Shown: piece after piece, positions 4,912 to 5,061 of the stretch | Layout: every line of letters begins with the position of its first letter | Position numbering within the stretch: position 1 is the first letter of the stretch | Assembly (NCBI GenBank): GCA_003161205.1 | Contig: PMOU01000506.1 | Coordinates: forward strand, 1-5,061 | Length of the DNA stretch: 5,061 nucleotides | From: Actinomycetota bacterium | GTDB lineage: Bacteria; Actinomycetota; Actinomycetes; Streptosporangiales; Streptosporangiaceae | Direction: 5' to 3' | Program-made: the position numbers and the translations under genes | Notes under the pieces: generated by a model | What the model saw: the letters and a program-made list of their open reading frames with translations, nothing else | Told to the model about the DNA's origin: nothing | The model's database searches: none

Positions 4912-5061
4912 GCGCCTGACCCCGGGCCCCTCACACGTTCTTGCCGATCCCAGATTTCGCACACTCAAAACAGCGAGAGGAACATCTGCCCACCGGCGCA
5001 CAGAATGGCTAATATGGGCGCCTCGGCCCGACGAGTGTGTCTAACGCTTATCCACGACAGA
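4912..5061. other. Gene-free right edge
   Basis: No reading frame with coding character and no clear rho-independent terminator follows the acetyltransferase. Visible are a weak hairpin (GGGC-gcctcg-GCCC at about 5016-5029, no T-tract), a TAATAT that resembles a -10 box (5010-5015) without a good -35 box, CACACTC/GAGTGTG 7-bp arms about 65 bases apart, and one DnaA-box-like 9-mer TTATCCACG (5048-5056) with one mismatch. The stretch is more AT-rich than the genes, as expected for an intergenic region leading to the next gene. Confidence 0.5.

Noticed and set aside
4189..5001. Long minus-strand frame opposite the acetyltransferase
   Set aside because: Same shadow effect; no start signal and no domain features, while the plus strand carries a complete GNAT fold.
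5048..5056. DnaA-box-like 9-mer TTATCCACG
   Set aside because: A single box with one mismatch and no neighbouring boxes or replication gene; an origin needs a cluster.
1..5061. CRISPR array, tRNA or rRNA genes, toxin-antitoxin pair, riboswitch
   Set aside because: No regularly spaced repeats, no tRNA-like cloverleaf or conserved rRNA segments, and no short overlapping toxin-antitoxin frames were seen. The membrane protein/winged-helix overlap does not have toxin-antitoxin sizes or motifs.

Overview
The window is GC-rich throughout, with G/C strongly preferred at third codon positions, several GTG starts and purine-rich Shine-Dalgarno sites. This points to a high-GC actinomycete, most likely a Streptomyces/Streptosporangiales-type soil organism. 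It is an accessory region: short, unrelated gene modules separated by decayed mobile DNA.

Left part (1-1183, minus strand). An SDR-family oxidoreductase runs off the left edge, with its C-terminus missing. Upstream of it lies a scar of about 360 bp (615-970) without an intact gene; it holds one coding-like but unrecognised remnant (664-918). Next comes a winged-helix regulator whose reading frame leaves its family after about 43 residues.

Middle (1180-1935). A six-helix membrane protein overlaps the truncated regulator by ATGA, so the two were translationally coupled. Just upstream of the membrane gene is the most striking non-coding element: a perfect 22-bp inverted repeat with a 9-bp centre. 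Each arm is itself an operator-like palindrome (GACTTTA-N5-TAAAGTC), and a plus-strand promoter fits inside the structure. That promoter now fires into a decayed IS481-type transposase fragment (about 1936-2350), so the divergent gene it once served was probably lost to the insertion.

Right part (2487-4911). An intact WYL-domain regulator of the YafY/DeoR-like type (minus strand) is divergent from an alpha/beta hydrolase (plus strand) across 102 bp. A GNAT N-acetyltransferase with a Gly-Gly-Cys-Trp-Cys motif follows the hydrolase 100 bp downstream. The layout suggests a WYL regulator controlling a small enzyme module; the ligand and substrates cannot be read from the sequence. The last 150 bp show no gene.

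I do not see a convincing new multi-gene system. The best leads are the double-palindrome operator with its coupled membrane protein/regulator pair, and the WYL-hydrolase-GNAT cluster.
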